DNA of 64,000 bases, from positions 670,510 to 734,509 of the forward strand of contig SCFE01000049.1 in the NCBI GenBank assembly GCA_004352715.1, written 5' to 3'. A model generated the notes under the pieces. That model was not told where the DNA came from, did no database searches, and worked only from the letters and a program-made list of their open reading frames with translations. The translations under genes were made by a program, and so were the position numbers. This document shows, one piece after another, positions 45,961 to 56,779 of the stretch (position 1 is its first letter; each line of letters begins with the position of its first letter). This DNA comes from Hofstenia miamia. Its lineage: Eukaryota > Xenacoelomorpha > Acoela.

Positions 45961-47423
45961 ATCATGACGAATTTGGATAACATTAATATGATAATGATAA
46001 TGATAAATGGGATTTTAACAAAAGCAATGATTGATACAGGANTGGGAGAAGATATGCCAACAATTGGAAGATGCAAATAGGCAATTAATCATTGAAAATG
46101 ATATCCAAGCCCAAGAGATTGAAGTGCTCAAAGATAAACTTAGATCAACAGAGCTAGACAGAGATGAAGATCACGAGAATCAGAAGAGAGAGATAGAGGA
46201 TCTGAGATGGAAACTGGAAAAATTACAAGAAAACAAAGGAGAAAATCCAAAAGTGACAGCAACATATGAAAAAACAATCAAACAGGGAGAGGAAAGGAGC
46301 TTATGAGCATCACCCACAAATTTTAAAAAACACTTCAGAGAAATGGAGGAAGAGGAGGAAGAAGAGAAAAGAAAAATTATCAATGAGATAACAAGAGTGG
46401 TGACAAGTCAACTCACAGTTAGTGAGCAAATGACTAGACAAAAGAAACTGATTTATGAGAACTTGATGTTGCAAGAAAATCGTCACAACAACACAATAGC
46501 ATGTAATGCAACTCTGCCTAAATTTAATGGGAAAGTGGACAGCTACAACCCAAAATTTTTGGAATGGCTGCAAATGTTTGAGATTAAAATGGTGAAGAGG
46601 AAGATGAACCAAAGGGCAGCTGCTGCAAGGTTCCCACTATATTTAACAGGGGCAGCCTCCCAACATTACTTACTCCTTGATGCAGACACAAAACAAAATT
46701 AAAAACTATTAATCTGAGACTTAGTAGACTATTACAAAAATGAAAGCTTCAAAAACCAATATCAAATTATACTAAATTCTACAAAAATGTAGAAGACAGA
46801 CGACATCTGAAATTATATCCAACAGATAGAACAATTATTGACACTTAGTTCAAGGGGAAGCACATATTCCAAGTATGACCTCTTTTCTCATATCTGCAAA
46901 GGCATGCCAGAGAACATCCATATGCAATTTGAAATCAAGTATGACGTAGATGACAAGTTGGAGAAAATGATCAGGAAAGCCATAGACATACAGGCAACAA
47001 TAGAGAATAACACTCACATCTACGAAAAGGCAATATGGAATAAGGAAAAGCCAACAGAATGGAGAAATAACTACAAAACGCAGACAGGGAACACCAAGGC
47101 TTACAAAGAAAAGAAAGTGGAAAAATTCATCAGCATAAAAAACAAGGATGGGAAATCCAAAAAGGTAAGAGAAAAAGACATAAAATGCTATGCTTGTTGA
47201 CAAAAGGGGCACAGGAAGAAGCGTATTACAACAACGAGGCCATAATTGAATCTGAATCAGAATTGATAGAGGATCCCCAAACAGAGGAAAAATCAGAAAA
47301 CTAGTCAGAGTGCAGATTCAAAAAAACTGAGCACTAATAATGATCATGACGAATTTGGATAACATTAATATGATAATGATAATGATAAATGGGATTTTAA
47401 CAAAAGCAATGATTGATACAGGA
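44661..47423 (+). repeat. 1381-bp direct duplication of gag-protease start with single-N junction
   Basis: 44661-46041 and 46043-47423 are nearly identical over 1381 bp (one difference noticed: GTCGACTCAC at 45027 versus GTCAACTCAC at 46409), with a single N at 46042. The second copy encodes the same coiled-coil/capsid relic with the same stops. The pattern suggests two overlapping contigs or haplotypes joined rather than a real duplication. Confidence 0.85.
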
Positions 47424-47930
47424 GCAGCCACATCAATAATAACAGATGAGTGCGTGATGAAACTGGGATTTAAATGAGATGACTTACAGTGTTCAAACAA
47501 AAGACTAATTAATGCATCTGGAGAGTACATAGATATGAAAGGCAAGATTGAGGCAGTACAGATCAGAATTGCAAACACAACCTTTGAGCAAACACTAGTG
47601 GTAATAGATACCCACAACAATTTATTGTCCTATGAGGTAATATTAGGTGATGATTTCCTGACAAAAATATATATGTAATAAATTACACTGACAGAATGAT
47701 CAAAGTATGGGAAGAAGAAATTGAAATTGAAGAACAAAAAGGAAAACTGTCAACAATAGTCTTTGAATTGGAGGAAGATATAAAATTGCAACTGTATCAA
47801 TGGAGCATGCATGGAGTAAAAATGGAAGATGTGATAACAGCAGATATAATGATTTACAACAACAAAGGAATTAATTCAAAGAGAGTGTCAATGCCATCAA
47901 GTGTATGTGTGATAAAAAACAGCTGAGGAA
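47330..47930 (+). pseudogene. B2 protease, degraded
   Basis: AMIDTGAATSIITDECVMKL (about 47410-47470) has an intact D-T-G-A. Then a TGA after LGFK (also present in B3), RLINASGEYIDMKG, and LSYEVILGDDFLTK matching LPYDLILGNDFLE of E1. Frameshifts follow. The linker SMPSSVCVIKN at 47890 leads toward RT. Confidence 0.75.
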
Positions 47931-48229
47931 AAGCCCAATACTTAACACAATGAATCACAACATCAACATGAAGAAAACAAACGTACAAATATTTGGACAA
48001 TATGTTAGATCTAGTATCAAAGCTATTTGGAAAGCAATGGAAGACATCAATGAGCAGAGTGGTTTGTATGGTCGACTCAAGGACTTACAAATGAAAACAG
48101 GAGGTACTCCCCATGGCTGACTTGAGGGCAGAGGGACGAAAGCTGAAGAAGAAGATCAGTATAAAATACCTGAACTGGCTGAAGAGGAATACCAACACTT
48201 GAGCATAGCACAATTACAACAACTTTGAG

Positions 48230-49182
48230 AGGTGCTAGAGAAACACAAATGAATATTTAACTATATAAAAATAAGTGTGGGACAAGCAATTGGTGAAACA
48301 CACAAGATCATTACAACAGCAAGCAAACCAATAAAACTGCCAGCAAGGCAAGTGCCAGAGCAGATGAAGGACGAATACAATAGGATACTCAATGAATTGA
48401 TTGATAACAAAATAATACGACCTAGTGAAAGCCAATATGCCACACCTACAGTATTTGTGAAACAGGGAGACAAACACAGGTTATGCATAGACTTTTGGAA
48501 GTTGAATGAGGTAACCAAAAAAAGAATCATACCGACTCCCAATTATTGAGGACATGTTATATGAAGCAAGCAAACATAAGTACTTCACCTCAATAGACTT
48601 ATGCAAAGCATATTGGCAGGTGAGAATGGAAGAGGAAGACATAGAAAAAATGGCTTTCATAACTCCCTACGGCCTATATGAATGGATATACATGGCGTTT
48701 GGTCTCTGCAATGCGCCCACAACATTTCAAAGATACATAATGAAAGTGTTGAAAAATAAGAAACACAAGATGGAAGAAGGAGTGAATGCATATATCAACA
48801 ACATCATTGTGACAAGCTACATGATTGAGGAACAACATTATCAATCCTCCAAAAAGATGCCCTGAGAATCAATGGACATCTTAAGGAAAAAATCATATTC
48901 TTTGGATGAGTCATTGAAAAAGGGCTATTATGCATGAAGGATAACACAAGAGATATGATCAGGAGAATAGAGAAACTGAACAACAAGAAGGACATCCAGA
49001 GGATAATGGACCTCTTCAATTATTATGGCACGTTCATCCCCAAAATCACAGGGAAGACCGCCAAGATGATGCAGCTGATGAGAAAATCAGTACCATTTAA
49101 ATGGACATGGCAGGAGCAGAAGGAGCTTGACAAGATAAAAGAGGAGCTAGCAAAATTACCATCACTAAATACGCCTAATTGC
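48230..49182 (+). pseudogene. pol: B2 reverse transcriptase with lost catalytic Asp pair
   Basis: ISVGQAIGETHKI, LPARQVPEQMKDEYNRILNE, YATPTVFVKQGDKHRLCIDF, then after a frameshift YFTSIDLCKAYWQV (motif A intact), FGLCNAPTTFQRYI, and AYINNIIVTS where family A has AYIDDILVAS. Both Asp of the motif are Asn, which inactivates the enzyme. A TGA and frameshift follow; MDLFNYYGTFIPKITGKTAK and PFKWTWQEQKELDKIKEELA carry on to SLNTPN, where B3 interrupts. Confidence 0.85.
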
Positions 49183-50280
49183 TGTAGCATCATCCAAAAT
49201 AAAACAGAAATAAGCTGAAAATGTTGCAGAAGATACTAAGATCAGAAAGAAGTGATTAAAAAATAATATGATTAGATCAAGTGTGATTATTTCAGTTTGA
49301 TTTGTATATTGCAACCAAGAAAATAACATGTGTCAAAAAGAGATAATTGTATCTGTCAATAAAAACATTTTCGACCAAATTTCACTTACATTATTTTTAG
49401 CTGCCATCTTGGCAGACATTTAAATTTGAATCAACAGGTACTTCTCTTCAAATTACTATAAATACAATTAAAACTATTGTAAGAGTTGATAAAGAATTTT
49501 ACTTAGAATTCTTATATTTTCATCTTATTAACAGCTTGATATTTAATACAATGTCAAGCTAATCAAGCAGTGTTTAGTAGTGGTCTGGATACATCACAGG
49601 GAACGATTCAAGGGTCTCTGTGCCAGACCATGAAAGTGCACATAAGTTAGGTGTAGGGGTTTTCTCTTGATTAGCCAACTAGCATTTCTCTTCTACATGT
49701 ATCATATAACCAACTTTCAACAAATGGTTGGATAACCAAACCTTAGGAATTATCTTAATATTGTTTTAGATCTAAATTGATGACCTATAATCAACTGCTA
49801 TAATGACCGTACATGTAGTAATTATAAATGTAGGTTAGGAAGTTGTTTAAATAGAATTATTTAACTAAGCCAATATATTTTGGTAATGGCTACATGTAAT
49901 ATTGAATGAACAACTAGTGACAGTTTCTGGTTGCAAATAGATATAACACTTTTACACAATAGAGATTAAGTCAAGTTGTGCCGTGTCTTGAGTAAGCACT
50001 GAGCTAATGTAGGGTACACATAAGCTATCTTGATTGAGCTGAGAAGTGGCACTCAAACATTGGATGGAATGGTGAAATTGGATGTGGAGATCCGCTTCGG
50101 GCAGATGCCCACTAGAAGATCGCTACAGAGGTTACTGCATGGTAACCTAAAGAGTGAATAGCATAATGGAAGAAACTAGTCAAGCAGTAATAACAAGTAA
50201 ATCCTTACCCACAATAACACAGCTAATGTTACAAGGAAACAGTAGGCAAACAGTGATAAAGCCTGGTAGAGGATATTACA
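49183..50280 (+). repeat. 5' LTR of B3 (1098 bp)
   Basis: TGTAGCATCATCCAAAAT...GGTAGAGGATATTACA, with TATAAAT near 49457. It contains GATTCAAGGGTCTC (about 49605-49618), the repeat word found in family-B coding regions. Followed by PBS TGGAGACCATGACAGCC (50281-50297). Confidence 0.88.
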
Positions 50281-50297
50281 TGGAGACCATGACAGCC
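50281..50297 (+). promoter_or_regulatory. primer-binding site of B3
   Basis: TGGAGACCATGACAGCC directly after the LTR; differs at a few positions from the family-A tRNA-Arg-type site. Confidence 0.7.
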
Positions 50298-50509
50298 AAG
50301 AACAGCAAACCTACAGAAGAAACATCCAGTTAAACCACCTGCAAAACGACATCATAAGCTATGAGTGAAAGTATGAAAGCAACGAGCTGTTTACACAAAC
50401 CAACTACTAATAAAATGCAAAGAGATACCCCAAACCAAACAAATGCACTTCACAGAGATCCTGGAATCGCAACCTGGAGATGGGAAAGCCACTACAAACC
50501 AGAAGAAAA

Positions 50510-52086
50510 ATGACAAAAACCAGAAAAGGAAGCGCAAAGAAAACTGCAATGAAAGCAGTAACTCCCAGGACCATTTGATCATCGCTGTACTTTGGTGAAA
50601 ATTCATCAACAGACACCACAGACACAGAACTACAATCCTTTAGTTCACCCCCAGAGACGAACCCCACAGACACAAACCCACTAGATATGATGGTGTTGTT
50701 AAGAAAGAGTCAAGAGAATGAGGAAACTTTAAGGCATCAAGTAGAACAATTGACCAAGAAGGTCAAAGAAATGGAATGCCAAAACAAATTGATATTGAGC
50801 AAAATCAGAGTAAATATGGAAATGTGATTAGAAGAACAAAACCAGTTATTTCAAAACGAAATTAAAATCTTGACTCATCAACTGTTGGAGTCCAACAAAA
50901 GGTTTCTAGAAGAAAACCAGTGATGGCAAGAGAAAAACCAGGAACTAGAAAGAACCAACAGACAGATAAATTGAGACTGCTACGTCTAACAGAAGAAGAG
51001 AATAGAAACAACATGCAATATCATGAAATCTAATTCCAAGGCAGAAAGGACAGTGAACTACAGGCGCCACACATGAAGATCCAAAAGGAGGTAGCATTCA
51101 AAGATTCAGATGAAGACTCTGATGCTGAAAAACAAAAAATAATAAATGAGATCAAGAAAGCAGTGACCACACAACTACAGGAGGAGGACATACAAACTAA
51201 TCACAGGAAACCAAAATATGAGAATTTGATTCTACCACAATTAACAGCCAATGATACAATTCCATGCAAAGCAACACTACCCAAATTTAATGGAAAAGTA
51301 GATGGTTACAATCCCACATTTGCTGAGTGGCTTCAAATGTTCGAATTAACAATGGCAGAAAGGAAAGTGAGCCAGCAAGCAGCAGCAGCGAGACTTCCAC
51401 TATACCTAACTGGAGCAGCATCTCAACACTATTTGCTATTGGATGCAGAAACAAAAAGGGATTATCAACTGTTAATAGGAGACTTCATTAATTACTACGA
51501 AAATGAAAGTTTCAAGAACCAGTACCAAATCATTCTGAACGCAACAAAAATAAGAAAAACGGACGACATCTGAAACTACATGCAACAAGTCGAGCGGCTC
51601 TTGATGCTTAGTTCTAGGGGAAACACCTATTTGAAATACGATTTATTCTCGCACATCTGCAAAGGTATGCCAGAAAGCATCAAAACACAATTTGAAATTA
51701 AATGCAATGTTGACAACAAACTAGAAAGAATGATCAGGAAGGCTGTTGATATACAAGCCACTATTGAGAACAATGCTTGGATATACAAGAAAGCCGCATG
51801 GTACAGAGATGGACCAACATGGAAAAGCAACTTCAAGCCGCACACCCCTAATAAAAACTACTCTGAAGCGAAACAACAGAAAATAATAAAAGTAAAGGGA
51901 AAGGATGGCAAAACGAGGAAAGTAAAAGAAAAGGATGTTAAATGCTATGGTTGCAGACAGAAAGGACACAAAAAACCAGACTGCCCAAAGCAGATAAACG
52001 TCATTGGTGACAAAGAAGCATACTATGATGACGAAGACATACTACAAATGGAAGACGAATTGGACGAAGCAACGCCAACCAACTAG
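50510..52086 (+). pseudogene. gag: B3 gag with intact CCHC knuckle, broken N-terminus
   Basis: Probable start ATG 50510: MTKTRKGSAKKTAMKAVTPR, basic like the B2 start. The coiled-coil part carries stops and a frameshift. From 51073 the frame is open through capsid (TLPKFNGKVDGYNPTFAEWL, LPLYLTGAASQHYLLLDAET) to a TGA at 51571, then again to TAG 52084-52086 (SSRGNTYLKYDLFSHICKGM, basic linker, CYGCRQKGHKKPDC). The knuckle is a regular C-X2-C-X4-H-X4-C. The end (EDELDEATPTN) is acidic. Protease begins in the -1 frame, but the slippery heptamer of family A is absent. Confidence 0.85.
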
Positions 52087-53070
52087 GAGTTGGAAAACTA
52101 AACAGAGTGACGACTCATAACAACCGTGCAGTGATAATGATCCTAACAAACCTCGACATGATGAATACGATAACAATAGCCATTAACAGAGTGATGACAA
52201 AAGCGACAATTGATACCAGAGCAGCAACATCCATAATTACTGACAAATGCGCCACAAAACTGGGATTCCAATGAGAAGATATGAAGAATTGTAACAAGAG
52301 ATTAATTAATGTGTCAGGGGATTATATCGACATGAAGGGAATGATAAATGTTGCACAGATGCGAATTGCAAACATGACATTCAAACAACCTTTGGTGGTG
52401 GTGGATACACAAAACAATGCATTACCATATGAAGTTATACTAGGAAATGATTTTTTGACAAAGAATGGTTGTGTCATTAACTACGCAAATAAAACAATAA
52501 AGGTAAAAGAAGAGGAAATGGAGATCAAAGAGGAACAGGAAAAACAGAGAACAATTACATTCCAACTACAGGAAGACATTCACCTACAGCTGCATCAGTG
52601 GAAAATGCACACAATTGAAACAGAAGAGAACATCACAGCTGATATAATGCTGTATGACAATAAAGGCATCAACACCAAATGAGTTTCAATGCCGTCTAGC
52701 GTTTGTATGATAAAAAACGGAAAAGGAAGTGTACCAATACTCAATGCTACAAACTGGAACGTGAACCTCAAGAGATCCCAGATAAGAATATATGGGAAAT
52801 ACATTAGAACCAACATCAGACTCATTTGGAAGGCAATGGAAGACGACGATGGAGCAAGTAATTTGCATGGTTGACTCAAGGACTTGCAAAGGAAAGCGGA
52901 TAGTACTCCACATGGCCAACTCAAGGGCGAGTGGACAAACACCATCAAAGTTGAGAGTACTCCCAAAAGACGACTCGAGGGCGTTGGGACAAAAGCAGAA
53001 GAGGAAGATACACACAGGATACTCGAGATAAACAATGAAGATTATCAACATCTAGAAAAAAGAGTCATCA
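52087..53070 (+). pseudogene. B3 protease and linker, degraded
   Basis: KATIDTRAATSIITDKCATK: the active-site DTG is DTR (GGA to AGA), so inactive. A TGA after LGFQ is shared with B2. 52281-52682 is open: RLINVSGDYIDMKGMINVAQ, LPYEVILGNDFLTKNGCVIN. A TGA at 52681 stands where B2 has AGA (Arg), and a TGA near 52873 where B2 has CGA. The linker has three copies of an ACTC(A/G)AGGG word. Sequence ends at the B3/B2 junction. Confidence 0.8.
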
Positions 53071-55099
53071 TTACAATGAAACATTTATACTGGACTGTGA
53101 TGCCAGCAAGGTAGTGATTGGAGCAATGCTGGGACAAATAAAAGATGGCAAGGAAGTACCCATACAATTCTTTAGTAACAAGTTGAAACCAAGTGAAGAG
53201 AATTATGGATCAACAAAATTGGAAATGTCGGCACTGATCAAAAGCATAAAAAAGTTTAGACACTACCTAATAGGATGACAATTTAGAGTTCGCACTGATA
53301 ACAACAGATTGGCATGGCTCAAGAAGTTTTCAGGTGATAAATTGGGAATAGTCTTGAGATGGATCAAATACCTAAACAAATTCACCTTCACAATTGAACA
53401 CTGAAGAGGAACACTGCACATGAATGTCGACTTTTGGACAGTGCTTCCTGAGTATTAGAGAGATGCAACCAAGGAAGACAGAGAGAAAAAGCAATTCCAA
53501 TTTCTACCACACACAGAGTACAAAGGACTTCTGGAGATGAATGTCTACAAGAAGGGACAAGCAGAGGAAATTTCAGAATTCGAAATTGTAGAAAAACAGA
53601 AGGATGACGTGATACTAAGTGAAATCATAAGAAAATTACAAGAACCAAGTGTGAAACTATCAAAGTTAACTGTGAATTACTACAAGAGGTACAGATGGAA
53701 AAGGAACAAGAATGGACTCCTATACATGGAAGGACAAACCAATAGAATTGCAATACCAGAATACTTTAAGTGTGAACTAGTGAGGAAAATTCACGAGAGG
53801 GGCCATTTGGGCATCACACAGACAGAGAGCACATTCAATGCAAGATTTCTCATGACAGCAATATGAAAGGTCACAGAAGAAATCATCAACAAATGTATGG
53901 AATGTCTCCTTCACAATAAACAACATTTTCCAACACAGAGGGCACAGCTAGAAAAGATCATAGCACCAAAACCAAATGAGATCATACACTTAGATTTGGA
54001 AATGTTGTCAAAAGATGAGGAGGGGTACCAATACCTCTTAGTGATGGTGGACAACTTCAACAAATATGCGAAGCTAGTCCCAATGAGGAACATGATGGCT
54101 GAAACAACTGCTGACATAGTAATGAAAGAATGGATCCTGAAGTTCAGGCCAATGGAGAAGATAATCACAGAAAAGGGGCCACAATTCAAGAGCAACCTGT
54201 TCCAGGAAATGGCATGACTACTGGAAGTCATAAGTGAAAGAACAACAGCATATCACTCACAAGCAAACAGGGCAGTGGAGAGACTGAACAGAACTTTGAT
54301 AAAATTGATTAGAGTCACAACCTCAAGAGTAGGAGGACGCAAATGGAGGGAGGTAATTGAAATGATCAAGTATTTCTATAATAAATCTGTACATTCAACA
54401 ACCAGAATAACACCATTCAAAGCCATGTTTGGAAGGGAGGCAGCAACGCCATTATCAATGCAGTACTTTGCATCATTGTGGAAAGTTAGACAACCAATAT
54501 GTGGATCAACTGAGGAATCAGATAATGGTGATACATGAAACGATGTGTCATAACACAAAGAAATCAGCCATGAGACAACAGTGTAACTACAGTAAAAAAA
54601 TTTATGATCATGCACACAAACTAGGCGACACAGTTTACACATTCACACCCATGAAATTAACAGATACAAACCAGGTCTGAAAGTTAAAAACAGTATGGTC
54701 AGGTCCATATAAAATAACACAAGTATTACCAAATAATGAGTACATGTTAAATAACAACAGATTATTGCACTTCCAAAACTTGAAACAGGCAACAGCAGAT
54801 ATCAAAGAATTGATATTAAATGAAAATGCTGAGTTTAAAATAAGTTGTATTAATGATAATCAGGTTATATATGATATGAATGACTTAGATAGTCTGCCAG
54901 AGGAAGGCTTTGATGAAGATTTTGAAGCAAATATCAGCAATGAGAACATACAAAGAAGAGTGCTGCCAAGACATGCAGCAAGAGATAAATATATATATGA
55001 CCCTGAAATATGGGATGTAAACTTGTTGTCTGAATTTAGGAAAATCAAAGAAGATGCAACAGCCATTGAGGAAGAGAGTGCACTGAACCTGAAGACCTG
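53071..55099 (+). pseudogene. pol: B2 RNase H and integrase, multiple TGA stops
   Basis: Continues B2 pol after the nested copy: YNETFILDCDAS, then QFFSNKLKPSEENYGSTKLE, NNRLAWLKKFSGDKLG (family A has TDNSALAWL). Integrase: HERGHLGITQTES...CMEC zinc domain, HLDLEMLSKDEEGYQYLLVM, then TEKGPQF where family A has SDHGPQF (second catalytic Asp lost to Glu), AVERLNRTLIK (Glu intact), FKAMFGREAATPLSM, YKITQVLPNNEYML (GPY-like). Stops include TGA at about 53278, 53864, 54216 and 54678; three of these stand where family A has Arg or His. The acidic tail LDSLPEEGFDEDFEANIS ends with TGA at 55098. Confidence 0.88.
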
Positions 55100-55211
55100 A
55101 GGAGATGACAATGTCAAACCTGTGGAGAAGAATATGAAGACTGTCTCAAACTGGACATCCAACAGATGACAGAAGGGATGAGAACCAACCCATGACTAAT
55201 CAGAGGCGCAG

Positions 55212-56779
55212 AGTGGGAAGGTGTCCAAATAGTCCCTAAGGCTGACTCAAGGGCAGGGAGACCTAAAGACACAATGCCTCTCCCATTGGAGATCTGCACC
55301 ACTGATTTGAGGGCAAGCAGAGAACCAGTGAACATCCCAGAGATCTGCACAGCCAATTTGAGGGCACACAGAGTACTGGCAAAGAACAGCACAACCTTCC
55401 CTCCAGTCCACCCTGCTGACTCAAGGGTGGTGCGACCATTGGAGTTCCAGGGGAAGATAAGAGTGGGCAAAGAACCATGCATATAAGAAAGTGATTCAAG
55501 GCTGACATATCAATGGAATCCACAGCTGGTCAATTGCTGAAAGTGCCAACTGTGAGCTGATTTGAGGGCAACTCAGTTGAGATGATCAGCATGGACTCAC
55601 TGGATGGTGAGCAGAGCATCAGTTGACCATTATGGATTACACAGCTACACGCCCCCTCTGATAGCACATCTGAGAGAACAGTGCGTTCAAAAGATAGAGA
55701 GAAAAGGATGTTGAAAATAGAGGGTGAAACCCTGCACCCTTACTTCATGAGAACTAATGCAAATCAAAAACTGTCACCAGAAACTAAGAGTCACATACAA
55801 AAAATAGCAAAGACAGAGGGCAGCAATCTGCCAATAGTACTCAATGNNNNNNNNNNNNNNNNNNNNNNNNNNNNNNNNNNNNNNNNNNNNNNNNNNNNNN
55901 NNNNNNNNNNNNNNNNNNNNNNNNNNNNNNNNNNNNNNNNNNNNNNNNNNNNNNNNNNNNNNNNNNNNNNNNNNNNNNNNNNNNNNNNNNNNNNNNNNNN
56001 NNNNNNNNNNNNNNNNNNNNNNNNNNNNNNNNNNATTCTAGCAATCATTACAATGCAAGACCCAGAATTGAGACTGCCAATTTCCAGAGCAGGGTGCCAC
56101 AAACTAGCAAAAGCAAAAAGATATGAGATAGCATTGTCCCCAGTGAACACGCAGACAAAGAACTGGCTATTAAAAGGGCTTATTGAGAAGTTGACATCTC
56201 CAGACAAAATCAAGAAACAGATGCAGGAGGTTGAAAAATTTATAAGTAGATTGATCATTAACAAAAGCCTGTTAGGCAGAATGTCAAAGGTGGATATGGC
56301 AAATAGAACAGGGATCACACTGGAAGAGATAACAGTATTTGATGAACCCATGAGAAAATACATGTGGGGCACCACATCCAAGATACAAATTTGACAAGTT
56401 GAGACAGAACCTTGGATAACAACAAGGAAGATCATAAATGGAAAATCATAGACACAAAAGAAATTGTAACTATGATAAAGAACAAAGAAATTCAGCATAT
56501 GTTAGAAATAGATATGAAAAGATATGAAAAAGAGAGCCTTTGCTGCACATTTGTTAAGATCATTAAGAGCATGGAAATGATGCAAAGGGGAGGGATAACT
56601 GAACCAGTGGAAGTTTGTGAAATGATGACAAAAACACAAAATGAAATGTTAGAAGAGGAAGAACTCTTAACTTTGACACAACTAATACTATCACATAAAA
56701 CACAACAACAAATAGATAGAATAAACATAGAGAAATGGGGAGCCTCCACACCAGAACATGTGATGGAGTGGATCAATAC
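55212..56779 (+). pseudogene. ORF3 of family B (unknown function), with gap
   Basis: The N-terminal part (55212-55486) has repeated units: ADSRAGRP, TDLRASRE, ANLRAHRV, ADSRVVRP. Then VRSKDREKRMLKIEGETLHP YF (55681-55746), matching E1 IRSQKTEER...KVGDETLHPYY. A 188-N gap (55847-56034) follows. 56035-56394 reads TMQDPELRLPISRAGCHKLA, TQTKNWLLKGLIEKL, FISRLIINKSLLGRMSKVDM; the first two match element D ORF3. After a frameshift at about 56400 the open frame goes on (56412-56779: TKEIVTMIKNKEIQHMLEID) into the next gap. Charged and probably helical, no membrane segment or signal peptide. No family recognised. Confidence 0.7.

Larger units (their letters stand above)
49183..53070 (+). mobile_element. 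B3: truncated family-B element nested in B2 pol
   Basis: Starts with a full LTR (49183-50280), then PBS, gag and protease, and stops at 53070 about where RT should begin. There is no RT, RNase H, integrase or 3' LTR of its own. Flanks are TTGC (49179-49182) and TTAC (53071-53074), 3/4 matching as a 4-bp duplication, and the B2 reading resumes in sense directly afterwards. The right edge ends in ...TCATCA, i.e. CA, although it is not an LTR end. Confidence 0.7.
42202..56779 (+). mobile_element. element B2: Ty3/Gypsy family B, invaded by B3
   Basis: Plus-strand order: LTR-b, PBS, gag (partly duplicated in this sequence), protease, RT up to 49182; then the nested copy B3 (49183-53070); then the rest of B2: RNase H, integrase and ORF3, running into the 1000-N gap. 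The two halves of pol join in register: SLNTPN before the insertion, YNETFILDCDAS after it, as in the uninterrupted family-A pol. CpG is strongly depleted and stops are frequent. No 3' LTR visible. Confidence 0.8.

Noticed and set aside
48783-48812. YINN as a novel RT active site
   Set aside because: It lies in a heavily decayed copy and is explained by two CpG transitions.
51571-54680. TGA could be a recoded arginine (variant genetic code)
   Set aside because: Sense Arg codons CGA/AGA are used at the same sites in sister copies, TAA/TAG stops and frameshifts also occur, and the intact gene at 5163-8329 contains no in-frame TGA.
55640-55680. GCTACACGCCCCCTC looks like an LTR end followed by a reversed polypurine tract, as at 33620-33634
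   Set aside because: The surrounding frame reads on as ORF3 sequence matching E1 (…SERTVRSKDREKR), and no LTR lies to the left; a chance resemblance.
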